Source: Chionoecetes opilio
Lineage: Eukaryota > Arthropoda > Malacostraca > Decapoda > Majidae
DNA length: 64,000 bases
Assembly (NCBI GenBank): GCA_016584305.1
Contig: JACEEZ010026244.1
Location: 55,001-119,000, forward strand
Reading direction: 5' to 3'
The notes below the pieces were generated by a model that made no database searches, was not told the origin of the DNA, and was given only the letters and a program-made list of their open reading frames with translations. Below, in pieces: positions 14,023-25,143 of this stretch. The position numbers and the translations under genes were made by a program. Numbering within the stretch: the stretch's first letter is position 1; each line of letters begins with the position of its first letter.

Positions 14023-17000
14023 AACACATGTAAAACACCTGTGATCACACAAATGAATGTATTAAGATTATTGTGGTGGCAAAGGGTGGGGGACAGCGGG
14101 TGTGGCAGGGCAGGCAGCAGCTCTGAGGCATCTCTTCAGCCCCGCCAAATTTGGGATAAAAATGAAAAAAAAAAATTAAAATCGAGGGTTTTGAAAAAAA
14201 ATTCTAATTAAACGTTATTTTTTGTATTTAAACGATTTATGCTATGGCGATGTGATGAAAAAAAAATACAAAACATAATTTAAAGAATTTTTGGCTTTTA
14301 GCTACCTAATTTTGGCAGTCCGGGATAAAGTGCTTTCCCATCATCCGTTGTTGAACTCCCAAAAAACCCGGGTGTGGAATGCGTGTCTTCCTTGGTCTCT
14401 TCTGATGCTGTGGAAAAAAAGTTAGGTTAAAAAAAATCATTCCAAAAAATGCTAACGAACAGTGTTAAATCAATGTATTTCTTTTTTCCACTTTTAAAAT
14501 AAGGGCCGTATTATACATAAACATAAACTTTATTATAATCATGGACGGTTAAGTAACCCAGTAATGTGTACCCAAAATTTATTTGTATACTATCAAACAG
14601 CTTCAGCTATCATGAATTTACTAGAATTCCTGGGGAAAATCTGCCCTCGGGGGCATCTAGGGCCCACAGTAAAAAGAAAAAAATCCAGTTTGGAGGAACA
14701 TATGATACCATGAATGATTTTGATTTTTTTTTATTAGTTTTTCAAAAACTTATGCTGTTACTTGACAGTACTACTTCATCATGATGGGAAAAAATAGAAT
14801 GGGAAGGTTGCACAAACATGATTAGAAAAATATCAGTTTACAAATTTTTGGAGAACACATCACACTTAAGCAAATTTATATTATCTAGATAAAAAGTTAC
14901 AGAAAATTTTTCCCCATTGAGTATTTATAAATTATTCTATCATAAGGAAGTAATTATCGCACACCCTTAAAATCAAAATTTGTAATGTTATAAAAATGTT
15001 TTCAAAAAAATTCAGGTAACTACTGATTTAAAACTTTAATCAGCAAACATAAATACCCCTTGGTGATAAAGGAGAATATAAAAAACTAAGTAACCACAAC
15101 TAAAAACTCCATTACATACTTTAAAAGGGCCCTTGGGGAAAAGCATTTCTCAGTAGGGGCCCCCCTTTATGCCTATGGCTGAGACTCAAAGTGATCCTCA
15201 CACACCACCTGGGCCTGGGTGTGTTTCACATAGGCGATGTTGAGGTTTTGCACCCACTGCAGCCGTCTGCAATATATGGTTTTAAGCATAAAGACATTTT
15301 AGGCAATTTTTTAACCAAAACCCTCTCCTTGAATATACCAAAAAATTATCAACGCATTAATACTGGTAAAAATAGTAGGTTTGGGTTAGTTTTTTTTTTA
15401 AAAAGGGTTTAGTCTTAGGTGCAAAAAAATTTGTTTTTTGGCATCACTGTCTTGAAGACGAAACTTAGGTTTTTTTATAGTAGTTTTCGAGTTTTTTAAA
15501 TTTTTCTGAAATTTATTTTATACGTTACTGCCCCACGTGCGTAGGTGGCAGGGTCTATCCGGGGGGGGAGCTATCAGCGCGGTATACCTGTGCGGTTTAC
15601 CGAATATTTACCGTGAGAGAATCGCCTCTAACATAACCCTTTAACTACGTCAATATCAATCTAAGGGCAAAAATAAATTTTATACAGACTTTTCTAGCCC
15701 CTGGAATTTGTATACGGTAGAAAAAAATATACTTGCCAGCTCTCATCCCGGGACGGGGCAACATCATTTTTGTGATTTTTTAAAACAAATTCAATTTAAT
15801 GGGGTTTCTAACCTCCTAGAATCCCTTGGAAATAATGAATTTGTTCCCTGAAGGCAGCCCTCCTCCTGCCACAAAAAACAAAACTTATTTCGGGAAATTG
15901 TTAGCGGCATTGCTGCGGTGTGGTCGGCCAAAGAGTGTTTGTTTCATGTACCGCCAGAGGGGCGCTCCTTTGACGACGCTCACCGCCCACGCTATGCCAT
16001 TAGATGGAAAAAGGGTATGAAACCTGGCCTCACCCCCCCCCGATTGACAAAAATTCCTTTTCTCTCTAGCTTCCTTTCCCCCCCCCCAAAACAAACACAA
16101 GAAAATTGGCCACCAAAAAAAAAATCCCTAAATAGGGAAAATTTTTCTGTTCAAGACTTTATCGGGGCCCTACTATAATTTTCCCCTTTTGTCGTGCTCC
16201 CCACCCAAAAAAACCCCCGGTTTCCACCATGTCTCCAAAACTTTTTGGCTATAAGAAGATAGGAGGTTCAGCCTTATTCTAAAGATGACAAAACTAGACC
16301 AAACCCAACACCCTCCCGAGCCCCCCGTGCTGGCATAACATAAAAACATAAAGGGGGGGGGTCCGCCCCCTTCGACCCCCCTGTGCTGTGCACAACCTAA
16401 AACCCAATTAACCCAAATTTTAAACAACCAACCTAATCTAACCTAAAAAACCAAGTAACGAAAGGGGGGGGCTCCCCCCCCTCGCCCCCCCTGCTATTTA
16501 CTAAAATAACCTATGGACGAGGGGGGACTTTTTAAAACTGGGAAAAAAAATCAAAAATTTGACCAAATTCAGGGGGATGCCAAATTTCGGGAAAAACGTA
16601 TAAAAAATAATTTGCGTAAATTTTTACCTTTTTGTATAAAGGTTGTAGAGTTTTCTGCGGTTTTCAGAGGAATTGGGAAACCTTTTATTTGGGTCTTAAT
16701 CCACAAAAACATGGAAAGAGCCAGGATCCCAAAAACAAGGTTCCCTAGCTGAGGCATAACGGGACTGGCATGGGTCTCTGAGAGAGGTCGGGGGGGTCCC
16801 CCAGCGGAGCCAAAGCTGGGGGAGTAATAAGAATTTAACAAAATATATTATAACCTAGAATACGAAAATAAGTTTTGGGAAGAAATTTTTGAACATTTTA
16901 GTTCCCTGTATGATAATAATACATTTAAAAATAAAAATGGTTATACCCACTACATGATACCCCCCTATTTTCAAAATCGTCGTCCATTTGGATTTCGTGG

Positions 17001-17754
17001 CTTAAGTTTTTTCCCAAGAACCGAAAAATTTAAAATCGGCCAGTAGGCAAGTAAGGGTCAGCACTCATTTAAAAACTACACAGAGTGTTAAGGACATTAA
17101 GTATAATACTAGAGCCAACATTTGGGTCAGCTTTTGTGGGCCTTGTTCTTTAAATTTTTTCCCATGCAATATGGAGCCCCAAGAGTGAAAACAAATGCCC
17201 TAATGCGAAAATGAGGGCAAAAAACTTTAAATTGCTGAGATCCATGCAGCAACCAGGTTAAAACCACTAAAATATTGATACCCCCCAGGGTTTGCAGTAT
17301 ACTAAACGAAGACCATGCCCCCAAAAAATCTTTGCAACGAGTCAAACGAAAAATTGAAAAAAATGGTTTTTCTCCTTTGATTCCCTCAAGCTGAGGGCCA
17401 AAAAAAAGCATTTTTAACAATAAAAAAAGACGACATAATCTTTGAAAAATCACAAGGGAAAAAATAGAAGAAAAAAAAAAATAAAAAATGAATGGATCTG
17501 AAAAATTTCATTGAACAGTATTTAATTTTCCCAAAGGTATCCAAAAACTAAATAAACATTTACACAGATATTCGCAAAAAAAAGTGTGAGAAAGGCCTTC
17601 GTGTCTTTAACTTTAAACATACCCAAAACTATAATAAATAAGCGAAAAGGTTTCTGTCTGTCTGTCTTTGTCTGTCCGCGATAGGTGCCGCCCCCCGTGC
17701 CCCAATCCCCTCTATGGCACAGTTTTTTAACCACTCGACCAGGGAAATTTTATC
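14023..17754. other. Accessory spacer, no gene recognised
   Basis: AT-rich and homopolymer-rich DNA. ORFs are under 110 residues and without recognisable motifs. Apart from the repeat segment at 16110-16210 and C/G runs at 16350-16500, I see nothing to annotate. Confidence 0.4.
16110..16210 (+). repeat. Dispersed repeat segment (copy 2 of 2)
   Basis: Same phrase order as 11430-11520: AAATAGGGAAAATTTT, GTTCAAGACTTTATCGGGG, GTGCTCCCCACCC. Confidence 0.5.
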
Positions 17755-18268
17755 CCAATTATGAGATGATCCCATCACTTTTTTTTTTTTTTTTTTGCAG
17801 CCTATTGCGAGAATTGGAAAAAAAGTGGGTTGCGAGAGTTAGAAAACCTTGATTAGGGTGAGGGTAATGGGTGATGAATGAGTGGGGGTGATGGGTAAGG
17901 GGGGTTGGGGTGATGGGTGAGTGAAAGGGGGGGGGAGGGTGAGGGAATAGATGGGGGGGGAGGGAAATGGGTGAGTGAATGGGTGTGTGGTGATGGGGAA
18001 TGGGTGAGTGAAAGGGTGGGGGGGGGGGGTAAAGGGTGAGTGAAGGTTGGGGGGGGGGATGGGTAATGGGTGAGTGAATGGGTTGGGGGGGGGGGTGGAA
18101 AGGTTTGGGGTTAAAACATAAATATGATTTAGGAAAGCTAAAAGGGCTATCATGGCGTCTGGTTTGGGGGCCCTTTGGGCCCCCCAAACCAGGGGGGTGG
18201 GGCCCGGGCCCCCCGGAGGAGCTAGCCAAAAAAATCCCCCCCGGAGGGGGGCCCTTTCGGCTAGTAGA
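17755..18268. repeat. GGGTGAGTGAATGGGTG minisatellite element, inverted copy
   Basis: The inverted counterpart of 8993-9735: an A/T-rich edge, AACCTTGAT, about 280 bases of GGGTGAGTGAATGGGTG/GGGTGATGGGTAATGGG minisatellite, then the GTTTGGGGGCCC lead. It directly precedes the I-like retroelement. The 329-residue minus-strand ORF here simply reads the repeat. Confidence 0.75.
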
Positions 18269-18329
18269 CAAAAGCAGGAAAAAATTCTCCCAGTCAAATG
18301 CTGCATGAGGGGCACAATCTCGAAGACCC

Positions 18330-18588
18330 TCTGACCCAAAAACTGCAAAAAAATGCGACGAAAATATGCTCAGCAGCAGCACTGAAGGCCCCCTTTTGGG
18401 ATCAAAGTAAAGAAAAAAAAACAAAAATGCACTGTGGAAATGAACACAACACACTTGCTTGGAAATGCCCCAAAAGAAAAGAAATAATAAAGGAAAAAAG
18501 GAAACAAGAAACTGAGATAAAAAGAAATTACTATGCAAATGTAACTGCGAATACAAGACCAGCTTCTCAGATGGGCATACCTGCACAG
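18330..18588 (+). pseudogene. I-like non-LTR retrotransposon ORF1, zinc-knuckle part
   Basis: ORF1 of I-clade elements encodes a nucleic-acid-binding protein with zinc knuckles. Here the frame reads HCGNEHNTLAWKCPKRKEII, which matches the last knuckle of such proteins (C-X3-H-X4-C pattern). The upstream cysteine of the knuckle is not clearly present. The ORF is cut at 18588 by a hAT element whose target duplication is CTGCACAG. The reading resumes at 20149. Everything upstream of about 18330 is lost. Confidence 0.65.
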
Positions 18589-19022
18589 CAGTGTTGTAGG
18601 TCTCGAGACCAGTTTGATGTGGTCTTGGTCTCGAAGCTTCTGGTCTCGGAGTTTGGCTCGAGACCAGGATTAAAAAGTGCATCACGGCATGGGGAAGGTC
18701 GGAATTTATTATCATACACGGAGAAAAATCATTGCTGTGTCGATTCACGGCGCGCCATACAGCGTTGTACTGTCTGTAGATACTGCCTGACTAGCTCTAC
18801 GGTGTTGATGCATGAGCTGAGCCCTGCGAGCGCTGATAGAGTGCGTGCGAGTCGAGAGAACATGCATGACGTGGCCATTCTCGCAGTGATAATCTCAGTT
18901 TACACGCACGCATGTTTGCAGCTCTGTTCACTTACGTGTACTTCATATATGTGCAGGCCTATGCAATCCCCGCACCCTTCGTACACGTACACCACAGGTT
19001 TAGCTAGCTCGCTTGGAAAACT

Positions 19023-19448
19023 TAACCATAAAAATTGCTATTTTCCTATGTTTGTTTCTACATGTCAACGAAGCAATGAAAGCAGAAATATTTGACCTAG
19101 ATGTTCAGTTGTTCACATATATTAAATTTAGTAAATATATTTCCTCCCTTCTACGTTACCCTTACCCCCCTGCTACCAGAGTTCGTTAGTCGTTTCATCG
19201 AGCACATCTGGCAGCAGGGTTGCCAGGTGCACAAACCACAAAAATTGCTATTTTCCTGTTTGTTTCTACATGTCAACGAAGCAATGAAAGCATAAATATT
19301 TGACCTAGATGTTCAGTTGTTCACATATATTAAATTTAGTAAATATATTTGATCCCTTCTACGTTACCCTTACCTCCCTGCTACCAGAGTTCGTTAGTCG
19401 TTTCATCGAGCACATCTGGCAGCAGGGTTGCCAGGTGCACAAACCACA
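19023..19448. repeat. Two-copy direct repeat of about 208-216 bp inside the hAT element
   Basis: The block from ACCATAAAAATTGCTATTTT through GGGTTGCCAGGTGCACAAACC is repeated head to tail almost unchanged. The second copy starts near 19235, and differences are few (CCTATG against CCTG, CCTCCC against GATCCC). This suggests recent internal duplication. Confidence 0.85.
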
Positions 19449-19706
19449 AAATATTTTTGTGGTTTTAATACTTTTGGCATTCACACTTTACTTTTTTGTC
19501 CTTTTCAATTTTTAATTATAAGAAAATGAAATTCAATTGACGAATATTTCTGGCAAATTCCAAAATTTGTTGAGTAATTTCTGTTAAGAAATACAACAAT
19601 TGGCAGGACCTGGCAAATTTGTCTGGCAGTGACATAGGACGTCGGACAGTGAGGTGTACTGGACTAGTTTCGCTTAGTTTCCGTTCGCACACCGGAATGA
19701 GTAATC

Positions 19707-19925
19707 ATGTCGGCATCTAAAGCAGTTATCAAATTTGCGTTCAAGGACCACAATCAAATTTGCGTTCAAGGACCACAAGGAGTTTTTTGATCAGTTTGTA
19801 CTTTCTGCAATCAAAGCATCACGGACAAGGCTGGCACGACGTCGGCTTTTATCAAGCACTTGCGGCAATCGCTTCCGAACAACTTAGGACAATACAATTT
19901 AGTATTTACGCTGTACAGACCAAAA
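19707..19925 (+). pseudogene. hAT transposase N-terminus with BED-type zinc finger (remnant)
   Basis: From the ATG at 19707 the frame starts MSASKAVIKFAFKDH. After a 26-bp duplication (CAATCAAATTTGCGTTCAAG repeats at 19731 and 19751) and a frame change it reads CTFCNQSITDKAGTTSAFIK followed by HLRQSLPNN. C-X2-C with a later TSAFIKHL is the pattern of BED fingers, the DNA-binding domain at the start of many hAT transposases. Nothing of the catalytic domain follows before the right end of the element. Confidence 0.6.
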
Positions 19926-20148
19926 ACATTCAGATAATAAGTCATATTTATAAAAAAATATTTTTATATGCCTGTTTTGGTCTTGGTCTGTTTCGGAGGG
20001 TCTGGTCTTGGTCTTGGTCTCGGAGGGTCTTGGTCTCGAATGGGCTGGTCTTAGTTTCGGAAGGTCTGGTCTTGGTCTTGGTCTCGAAGGGTCTGGTCTT
20101 GATCTTGGTCTCGGAGGGTCTGGTCTTGACTACAACATTGCTGCACAG

Positions 20149-20720
20149 CCTAGCACCTCAATAACTACAACATTTATTGATGATTAATACATGCATAATA
20201 CACGCACACTATTATATAAAAACCTGGGACATATGAGGAGGAGCTCAACAAAATACTACTACTAAACAATCTGCCTGGAATTAAAATGCCAGAAAACCCT
20301 AACTCTGCAATTTTTTTTGCATGTCAAGTGAAGACCAGTCTTCAAAGAAAGAAACAAGCAATGAAAGACAGGACGTAGCAGAGAGCAACACAGCCCAGGA
20401 GGGTGCAATGGTATTAGAGGTAGAGCGAGAGGAAGCAGAATCGCAATACATGTGTGATGCTCAAGACATTGGGCTTCAGCTTTATGCTAGCGAGGAAACC
20501 GGGTGGCCAGGGGGAGAATTTACAACAAATGACCTGCTTAAAGGAATAGACTGCAAAAAGTTTAAATGTGCCTACAACAATACCCACATACGAAGATTTT
20601 TTTTTTAATATGATCCGGGATTCTAAACTAAACCTTAAGAAGGACTGGAGGGTTTTGGATAGAGGCTTGTTCAGGAAGCTGAGGAGCGGGTTAGATGAGA
20701 GGTCACCCTTACAAAATAGA
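20149..20720 (+). pseudogene. I-like retrotransposon ORF1, C-terminal part
   Basis: After the hAT insertion the ORF1 reading continues with ESQYMCDAQDIGLQLYASEE and TGWPGGEFTTNDLL, then CKKFKCAYNNTHI. This matches the conserved C-terminus of ORF1 proteins in arthropod I/Nimb-type elements. A T-run at 20588-20597 shifts the frame, after which MIRDSKLNLKKDWRVLDRGL and LFRKLRSGL complete the family's tail. The role in the intact element would be RNA binding and ribonucleoprotein assembly. Confidence 0.65.
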
Positions 20721-21200
20721 GATCCACGCCAAAAGAAACTCCATCACAATAACTTATTAAATTGGAAGACCAATAAAGAAAGCTTAATTACAAACTTCAT
20801 GAACACAAACCTTGATTTGATATTAATAAACAGCACGGGCTAAACGACCGTCATTAAAAATTCTAAGCTACCGTGCACATAAAATTAATAGTTCTGCCAC
20901 AATTAGCGACGGATCGGCCATCGCAATTAGACATAACTTCCAATACAAACTTATGGACGACTTCATAACGGATGTTATTGCAGTGGAGCTGGAAACCAAT
21001 CTTGGACAAATAATAGTTGCCACAACATACTTACCACCAAGTAGACCTTATCTTCCCTTCCCAGATATTTTGAGTTTACTTAACAATAATATTCCTACAT
21101 ACATGGTCGGAGATTTCAATGCCAGACACAAAGGCTTTGGTAACGGAGAAAATAATACTGTTGATATTAGTTTAGCAGACTTAATGGATCAGGGACAATA
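20721..21200 (+). pseudogene. I-like retrotransposon ORF2, endonuclease domain (part 1)
   Basis: ORF2 begins with a NNLLNWKTNKESLI-like stretch and then, in ORF 20953-21196, reads VIAVELETNLGQIIVATTYL and MVGDFNARHKGFG. The GDFNARH motif is a catalytic signature of the apurinic/apyrimidinic-type endonuclease that nicks target DNA in non-LTR elements. At 21200 the reading stops at the poly-A tail of a jockey-like element inserted on the other strand, and the domain resumes at 22546. Confidence 0.75.
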
Positions 21201-22545
21201 TTTTTTTTTTTACATCACAAGGGACTGGCCAAGGGCACAACAAAAATGGGTAACACAAAGCCCGCTTAGTTGCAAGTACCTATAAAGAAGACAGTAAGAG
21301 AATAAAATAAAAAAGAGGGGCGAGCCAATTTAGTTCAGGTGTCTTGTTACTCTTCTTTTGAAAAGATTTAAGTCATAGGAAAGTGGAAAAATAGTAACAG
21401 GAAGAGAGTTCCAGAGTTTACCAGTGAAAGGAATGAAGGAGTAAAAATACTGATTAACTCTTGCATTAGGAAGATGGACATAATAGGGATGAGAATGAGT
21501 AGAAAGTCTTGTGCAACGAGGCCGCGGGAGGGGGGGAGGCATGCAGTTAGCCAGTTCAGAAGAGCAGTGACCATGAAAATAACGGTAGAAGAGAGCAAGA
21601 GAAGCAACATTGCGGCGGTGATTTAAAGATTGAAGACAGTCAGTCAGAGGAGAGGTGTTGATGAGACGAAAAGCTTTTGACTCAACCCTGTTTAGGAGAG
21701 CTGTATGAGTGGATCCTCCCCAAACATGTGAGACATACTCCATACATGGGCGGATAAGGCCCCTGTAGAGAGCAAGCAATTGGGAGGGAGAAAAAAATGG
21801 ACGCAGACACCACAGGACACCCAACTTCTTAGAAGCTGTTTTAGCAAGAGATGAGATGTGAAATTTCCAGTTCAGATTTTTAGTAAAGGATAGTCCTAGA
21901 ATGTTCATTGTAGAAGAAGGAGACAGTTGAGTGTCATTGAAGAAGAGGGGATAGTTATCTGGTAGGTTTTGTCGAGTAAATAGGTGAAGAAATTGGGTTT
22001 TTGAGGCATTGAACAAAACAACGTTTGCTTTGCCCCAATCAGAAATTATAGAAAGATCAGAAGTTTGGCGCTCGGTGGCATCTCTCCGTGAATCACTTAG
22101 TTCCTGTTGAGTTGGACGTCTAATAAACGACGTTGAAAAATGCAGGGTAGAATCATCAGCGTAGGAGTGGATAGGGCTTTGAGTTAGACTTAGAAGATCA
22201 TTAATGAATAATAGAAAGAGAGTGGGTGATAGGACAGAACCCTGGGGAACACCACTATTGATAGATTTAGGAGAAGAACAATGTCCGTCTACGGTAGCTG
22301 CAATAGAACGGTTTGAAAGGAAACTTAAGATGAAGGTAGAGAGAGAAGGATAGAAACCGAATGAGGGTAGTTTGGAAATTAAAGATTTGTGCCAGACTCT
22401 ATCAAAAGCTTTTGATATGTCAAGGGCAACAACAAAAGTTTCACCGAAACCCCTAAAGGAGGATGACCAAGATTCAGTTAGGAAAGCTAAAAGATCGCCA
22501 GTAGATCGCCCTTTACGGAAACCGTACAGACGATCAGATAGAAGA
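21201..22545 (-). mobile_element. Jockey-like non-LTR retrotransposon, 5'-truncated (copy A)
   Basis: On the minus strand the copy ends in a poly-A tail (T run at 21201-21211) after a 3' UTR with GGCCAGTCCCTTGTGATGTA. The 228-residue ORF at 21330-22016 is the reverse transcriptase C-terminus, with ILGLSFTKNLNWKFHIS, LYRGLIRPCMEYVSHVWGG and FTGKLWNSLP, typical of jockey-group RTs. Upstream (22100-22340, minus) GVPQGSVLSPTLFLLFINDL- and ADDST-type sequence is recognisable in broken frames. The 5' break is at 22545. AATA at both edges may be a short target duplication. The same element recurs at 25144-26499 and 29026-31421. Confidence 0.85.
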
Positions 22546-22802
22546 ATACACCTTGGACCTCATTTTCCAACATTTATACGTCACCGATCAGCCACGACAC
22601 CAGACAAAATATTTGCATAAAAAAAAAAATTCTGAATACATACACAGAAGCAGGTAGCATTACTTCCTCTGATCACTTACCAATTTTTCTCAGACTTTCC
22701 ACCAAACCCATTACCGTACAAAATGAGGAAAGGTTATTATTATATAACGCAAACTGGGATATTTTTAGGGATAATTTACATGTAAATCTGCCAAAGGATA
22801 AT
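22546..22802 (+). pseudogene. I-like retrotransposon ORF2, endonuclease domain (part 2)
   Basis: Directly after the jockey copy the endonuclease reading continues: HLGPHFPTFIRHRSATTPDK and SDHLPIFLRLS in broken frames. The SDHxP motif holds the last catalytic histidine of AP-type endonucleases. It is cut again near 22803 by a hairpin-rich insert. Confidence 0.7.
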
Positions 22803-23203
22803 TACGAGCGAGCGCGAAGCGGTCGTGAGTCCTCGGTGGATACGAGATTTTTCTCACTTAAGCGGCCGACCCTACCGACCGACCGACCATCACGCTTTTC
22901 AGGAGCTTATAATTTTGGAATCCCGCTTCCGATTGACAAGCGGTTTTCGCCATCTGATAGCCCCATTCAATCCCTATTTGACTTGCCATGTTTTGTCTCA
23001 CGTGAGGGGTGTCAGACAACGTTATCTTGCTATAGCTGAGAAACGGCTGTACCGACAAAGTTGAAATTTGGTGTGTGGTTTGAGACCACACACCTAGCAA
23101 TGTCACACAGGTCAAACTCCGGGTGACGCCGCACGTGCGCACGTGCGGCGGGTTTCTATGGGCTCGCTCCTCCTTCGCCGATTAAGGCGTCTTACTGGTA
23201 TTA
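22803..23203. mobile_element. Hairpin-rich insertion of about 400 bp in ORF2
   Basis: This block separates the LHVNLPKDN end of one ORF2 piece from NMTVGELEVETERWMKAV of the next, so it is an insertion. It contains a perfect 22-nt palindrome at 23129-23150 built on CGCACGTGCGCACGTGCG, and a second stem (GGTGTGTGG with CCACACACC) at 23070-23093. The 5' edge reads ACGAGCGAGCGCGAAGCGG and the 3' edge is GGGCTCGCTCCTCCTTCGCC, partly complementary. The class is uncertain (MITE or Helitron-like). It recurs unchanged in the duplicated unit at 26757-27157. Confidence 0.6.
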
Positions 23204-23440
23204 ACAATATGACGGTAGGTGAACTAGAGGTAGAAACAGAAAGATGGATGAAAGCAGTTAGAGAGGCAATTGAGATGGCAATACCTAAGACACAGGCTAA
23301 AAAAATACACCAGTTAAAGCCCAATCCTGAAATAATACAAATTGAATTGTACTATAACACACTGAAAAATATAGCAATCACAAGTGGATGGACTCTAGAC
23401 CGCTATAGAAAATTTGTAAGACTACGTGGAATCTTATAGT
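23204..23440 (+). pseudogene. I-like retrotransposon ORF2, linker after endonuclease
   Basis: The frame 23143-23439 from residue 22 on reads NNMTVGELEVETERWMKAVR and IEMAIPKTQAKK, resembling the linker between endonuclease and RT in I-group elements. The RT domain itself is absent, so this element ends here by truncation or rearrangement. Confidence 0.6.
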
Positions 23441-23976
23441 GTGGTTGATGATGTGTATTTCCGTGGGATTTGAATGCCAAAATTGATTCTATTGGTTTAA
23501 CTGGTTCATTTGGGGTCAAACTATTGGAAAATGATGGGGTTCACATTTTCCGACCCCTCAACCCCCCCCCCCCCCCCTCTGGAAGGCCGTTCCATTTCGG
23601 AACCCCCCAGAACCGACTGAATTCCTAACTCCTCTAATAATGGACAGATTTCTACGATCTTAAGGTCGTTTTTGGGGTTTTAGCTGATGCTGAGTCCATT
23701 TGTCAGGCACATCATCGACTTCCGGTTATGTCAATGGCAAATTCAGGGTTAGTATCGTCATTATCATGGGAGAAATTCACCTATGCATGTAATACCTCTC
23801 TCATGTTTTTCAGGCACGATAAGACGACTGGTGACAGTCTATTTTGCTTTCAAAATGCCCTGTTAATAGTTAAAGATGAAAAAGTATATCGTGGAATGTA
23901 AATCTATTGCTCAAGTTTCTTTGATATATATCTTTTCAGGTTAGGCGCTGAGATGCGGTGAATACGATCATCTACA
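23441..23976 (+). other. Upstream region of the unnamed zinc-finger gene
   Basis: Non-coding sequence conserved between both tandem units. It holds a C run (about 16 Cs at 23563-23578, but only 6 in unit 2 near 27516). TATATATCTTTTCAG at 23926-23940 looks like a 3' splice site 36 bases before the ATG, so the coding exon may have had an upstream non-coding exon. No promoter element could be identified. Confidence 0.4.
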
Positions 23977-25143
23977 ATGTCCGGGAACAGTGTGTGCATC
24001 ACCTGCAATGGGGGTGCCACCTCTGGCAAGAGACTGATAAACAATCCTGATATGATTGCAGAGCTTTTTCTATGTTGTGAAGAGCGACTGTCTTTGGGTC
24101 AAAAAGACATCAAACAACTCGGTGATCGTCTAGCTAGCTTGGATGATGCGGCCCGAAAGTCTGTGCATTATCACAGCGAATGTCGAAAGCCCATTGTCAA
24201 CAAGGGCACGATTGAACGGCTGAAGGCCAAACGATCTCTGTCTGATTCCCAAGCCTGTGTTTCTCGAGGACCAGGACGCCCTGGCATTTCGTCTGAATCT
24301 ATTCGTCCTAAAAGAACAAAACTCGTCCCCAAGGCAGAGGTGTGTCTATTCTCTTACTGCAGCTTTTGTCCTAATGACAATCCTGAACCGCTCCACCGTG
24401 TTTTCTCCGACACGATGGGTGAACATTTCCTCGAAATAAAGGTCAACACTCAAGATGACTCTGTCAGAACAAGTGTGTCAGATTTGGAGGGTGCTGGAGA
24501 TGCTTCTGCTCTCGAGAAGTACTATCATCGAAATTGTTTGCGATCTGCTCAGCGTACCTACACTCTAAGGCACAATAGCAATGACCAGCTCATTCGCTCT
24601 CTGTGTGATGAAGAGGTGATTATCTCTATTCAAAACACCCTCATTGATGCGGATTCAACCCTGAGTATGGCTGAGGTGTATGGTGAATATCTGTCCATCC
24701 TGAAGAGGTACCAGATGGAGATCACGGAATCCACAAACTACCGCAAGTATCTCTGAGTGCTCATTTCTGAAAGGCTTCCAAAGGTGCAGTTCGTCAAATC
24801 GGTGCGGAGAAATGAACCCGACAACCTCGTCCTCCCTACAGCCGTTAGCAAGGCAGTGGAAATTCGGACTTCACTACTGGATAACGACAGCACAATTTTA
24901 CCACTACTGGATAACAACAGCACAATTTTCCCACTACTGGATAACGACAGCACAATTTTCCAGTTGAAGAACACGGCCAACATTCTACGCCACAAAGTAA
25001 TGCAACACAGAAACTGGTCCTTCTCTGGCAGCTTTGACGACTTCGAACATCCTCCCTTACTCCAGTTCTTCCTAACACATCTTCTATTTAGCCCTCATGT
25101 TCTCACGGTGTCGGGAATGTGCAATGAAGAAGTGGACAAAACT
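23977..25143 (+). pseudogene. Unnamed multi-domain invertebrate protein, N-terminal part (tandem copy 1)
   Basis: I do not know a name for this family. From the ATG at 23977 the 259-residue frame carries two zinc-binding modules of C-X2-C plus H-X2-C type: C7/C10 with H66/C69 (HYHSEC), and C128/C131 with H184/C187 (YYHRNC). Between them lies a basic stretch RGPGRPG that resembles an AT-hook. A TGA at 24754 interrupts, then the same frame continues through LISERLPKVQFVKSVRRNEP, a 10-residue LLDNDSTI repeat present three times, and NWSFSGSFDDFEHPPLLQFF. It ends at VDKT, where a jockey-like element begins. The TGA is also in copy 2. The C-terminal half of a relative lies at 61611-64000. DNA binding is an inference from the fingers. 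Confidence 0.7.

Larger units (their letters stand above)
18589..20140 (+). mobile_element. Non-autonomous hAT element with perfect 8-bp target duplication
   Basis: CTGCACAG occurs at 18581-18588 and again at 20141-20148. Between them the tips are CAGTGTTGTAGG and, inverted, CAATGTTGTAGT, an imperfect terminal repeat of hAT type. Subterminal regions are packed with GGTCTTGGTCTCG-like words, about four at the left and more than ten at the right (19975-20130). An 8-bp target duplication is the hAT hallmark. Inside are a 208-bp direct repeat and a remnant of a BED-finger transposase N-terminus, so the element cannot move itself. It is inserted in ORF1 of the I-like retroelement. Confidence 0.88.

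Noticed and set aside
18298..19095. 265-residue ORF as a host gene
   Set aside because: Its first part is I-like ORF1 up to 18588 and the rest is the end of the hAT element, so the ORF crosses an insertion boundary by chance.
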